From an uncultured Paracoccus sp. (GTDB taxonomy: Bacteria; Pseudomonadota; Alphaproteobacteria; Rhodobacterales; Rhodobacteraceae), in the NCBI RefSeq assembly GCF_946221145.1, contig NZ_CAMIOH010000155.1, positions 1 to 7,339 on the forward strand: DNA of 7,339 bases. The letters are read 5' to 3'. The number at the start of each line of letters is the position of its first letter. Position 1 is the first letter of the stretch. The notes under the pieces are model-generated. The model was given only the letters and a program-made list of their open reading frames with translations. It searched no databases and was not told where the DNA came from. Both the position numbers and the translations under genes were made by a program. Positions 5,954 through 7,339 of the stretch are shown piece after piece.

Positions 5954-5960
5954 AAGGAGG
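5954..5960 (+). promoter_or_regulatory. Strong ribosome binding site of the M16 peptidase gene
   Basis: AAGGAGG, a near-perfect complement of the 16S rRNA 3' end, lies ten bases before the ATG at 5971. The rest of the 70-base gap after the P450 holds only a weak promoter-like pair (TTGCGC 5912-5917 and CAGATT 5935-5940, 17 apart, each matching three of six bases). No terminator is visible. Confidence 0.75.
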
Positions 5961-5970
5961 TTCCGCCCCG

Positions 5971-7320
5971 ATGCTGCGACCGACTCTGCCCGCGCTGCTG
6001 GCCCTGACCGTCAGCACCCTGCCTGCCCTTGCCGACGTTCCCGCCGCGGACAGCAACGGCATCACCCATTTCACCCTGCCCAACGGCCTGGAGACCGTGG
6101 TGATCCAGGATCACCGGGCGCCGGTCGTGGTGCAGATGGTCTGGTACAGGATCGGTTCCGCCGACGAACAGCCGGGCAAGTCCGGGATCGCGCATTATCT
6201 GGAACACCTGATGTTCAAGGGCACCGACACGCTGGACCCCGGCGAATTGTCCAAGACGGTGACAGCAAACGGCGGCATGGACAACGCCTTTACCAGTTAC
6301 GACTATACCGCCTATTTCCAGCGGATCGCATCGGATCGCCTGCCTCTGGTGATGGAGATGGAGGCCGACCGGATGGCGAACCTGCGCATCGGCGAGGATG
6401 ACTGGCAGGCCGAACGGCAGGTCGTGCTGGAGGAACGGGCGCAGCGCATCGACAGCGATCCGGGCGCCCTGTTCGCCGAGGAACGCAACGCGACGCTGTT
6501 CTATAACCATCCCTATGGACGCCCGGTGATCGGCTGGCGCGCCGAGATGGAGGGGCTGACCCGCGACGACGCCCTGGCCTGGTATGGCGACCATTATTCC
6601 CCGAACGAGGCGATCCTGATCCTGGCGGGCGACGTGACCCCCGAAAAGGCCCGCGAGCTGGCCGAGAAATATTATGGCCCGGTCCCCGCCAAGGGCGAGG
6701 CAGAACCGCGCAACCGCCCGCAGGAACCCACCCAGCGGTCGCCCCGGCGGATGGAAATGACCGATCCCCGTGTGCCGCAGCCGGTGATGACGCGCAGCTA
6801 TCTGGCCCCCGAACGCAACCCGGGGGATCAGGCCGACGCCGCCGCGCTGACGGTGCTGGCCGAACTGCTGGGCGGTTCCATGCAGACATCGGTGCTGGGA
6901 CGGGAACTGGCGATGAAGGGCAAGGCGCTGTGGATCAATGCGGGCTATGACGGGTTCTCCGTCGATCCGACCAGCTTCGGGATCTCTCTGGTCCCCGCTG
7001 ACGGGGTGGCGCCCGAGGAGGCCGAGTCCGAACTGGACCGGGTTCTGGACGCGTTTCTGCAGGACGGGCCGGATGCGGCGGATCTGGACCGCGTGAAGAC
7101 GCAGATCGAGGCCGCGCGGGTCTATACGCTCGATTCCGCGCATGGCCGGGCCTATGACTATGGCCAGGGTCTGGCGACCGGGCTGTCGGTGCAGGACGTG
7201 ACCGACTGGCCCGACATCCTGGCAGCCGTGACCGCCGATGACGTGATGCGCGTCGCCCGCACCGTGCTGGGCAGCGAAGCGACGGTGACCGGCTGGCTGC
7301 TGCCGGAGGGCGCGGCATGA
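5971..7320 (+). CDS. M16 family zinc metallopeptidase (pitrilysin/MPP-like), exported
   Basis: This is a 449-residue M16B-type peptidase related to the mitochondrial processing peptidase beta subunit and to bacterial insulinase-family proteases. Residues 1-21 look like a Sec signal peptide (Arg near the start, Leu/Ala-rich core, cleavage likely after LPALA), placing the enzyme in the periplasm or outside. The inverted zinc motif is complete: H75-Y-L-E78-H79 within IAHYLEHLMFKGT. The third ligand is E155 in ERQVVLEE, 76 residues after H79 as in yeast beta-MPP, and E148 is the accessory acid. NGGMDNAFTSYDYTAYF and HPYGRPVIGW are further family blocks, and the C-terminal half (from about residue 265) is the second M16 lobe. 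The metal site is intact, so this should be the catalytic subunit. M16B enzymes often pair with a non-zinc partner encoded next door, and the overlapping following gene is a good candidate. Peptide substrates are unknown. Confidence 0.96.
   Translation: MLRPTLPALLALTVSTLPALADVPAADSNGITHFTLPNGLETVVIQDHRAPVVVQMVWYRIGSADEQPGKSGIAHYLEHLMFKGTDTLDPGELSKTVTANGGMDNAFTSYDYTAYFQRIASDRLPLVMEMEADRMANLRIGEDDWQAERQVVLEERAQRIDSDPGALFAEERNATLFYNHPYGRPVIGWRAEMEGLTRDDALAWYGDHYSPNEAILILAGDVTPEKARELAEKYYGPVPAKGEAEPRNRPQEPTQRSPRRMEMTDPRVPQPVMTRSYLAPERNPGDQADAAALTVLAELLGGSMQTSVLGRELAMKGKALWINAGYDGFSVDPTSFGISLVPADGVAPEEAESELDRVLDAFLQDGPDAADLDRVKTQIEAARVYTLDSAHGRAYDYGQGLATGLSVQDVTDWPDILAAVTADDVMRVARTVLGSEATVTGWLLPEGAA
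7305..7310 (+). promoter_or_regulatory. Ribosome binding site of the gene entering at the right edge
   Basis: GGAGGG within the last codons of the M16 gene, six bases before the ATG at 7317. This is near-ideal placement and is the main support for a new gene starting there. Confidence 0.6.
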
Positions 7321-7339
7321 GCGGCGCCTCCGCCGCGCC
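7317..7339 (+). CDS. Start of a following gene, seven codons visible
   Basis: An ATG overlaps the M16 stop (ATGA), with GGAGGG at optimal distance, and the frame stays open to the window edge (MSGASAA). Seven residues identify nothing. From the habit of M16 genes to occur in tandem, the likeliest product is the second, non-zinc M16 subunit. That is inference from context, not from sequence. Confidence 0.55.

Noticed and set aside
1..7339. Mobile element, defence, CRISPR or secretion system
   Set aside because: All substantial frames are accounted for by conserved metabolic, rRNA-modification, envelope and redox genes. No transposase, integrase, terminal inverted repeats or spaced repeats were seen.

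Overview
This is a GC-rich stretch of chromosome (roughly two thirds G+C by eye) that reads like an alphaproteobacterium of the Rhodobacteraceae, most likely Paracoccus or a close relative. The grounds are the codon bias, the DUF3035 lipoprotein (a family I know from Rhodobacterales and relatives), the mitochondria-like succinate dehydrogenase assembly factor, and a purH-lspA-DUF3035-M16 gene order that I associate with this group from memory. I see no IS element, phage gene, tRNA, rRNA or CRISPR array.

Layout. Positions 1-455 hold two minus-strand genes. The promoter-proximal one encodes a 66-residue SdhAF4/DUF1674 protein, followed after two bases by the start of an amidase-signature enzyme that runs off the left edge. 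A 70-base divergent intergenic region (456-525) separates them from the plus strand, which is continuously coding to the right edge: rsmB (16S rRNA m5C967 methyltransferase, TTG start), a 110-base leader, purH (last two steps of IMP synthesis), lspA (signal peptidase II), a DUF3035/BamF-like lipoprotein, a soluble cytochrome P450, an M16 zinc peptidase with a signal peptide, and the first seven codons of another gene.

How the genes fit together. purH and lspA share one base (TGATG). lspA is followed after 29 bases by a lipoprotein precursor whose lipobox is a substrate for LspA itself. The lipoprotein and the P450 overlap by ATGA, and the M16 gene and its successor also overlap by ATGA. This suggests one transcript from purH through the P450, with M16 and its follower either continuing it or starting a second unit behind a very strong ribosome binding site. 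The unifying theme is envelope lipoprotein and protein handling attached to a purine gene. The P450 is the one gene that does not fit this housekeeping set.

Novelty. Nothing here amounts to a convincing undescribed system. The points most worth a second look are the P450's altered oxygen-activation motif and its placement, the repeat-built proline/glutamine extension on LspA, the short reading frame in the purH leader, and the possible absence of a gene between rsmB and purH.
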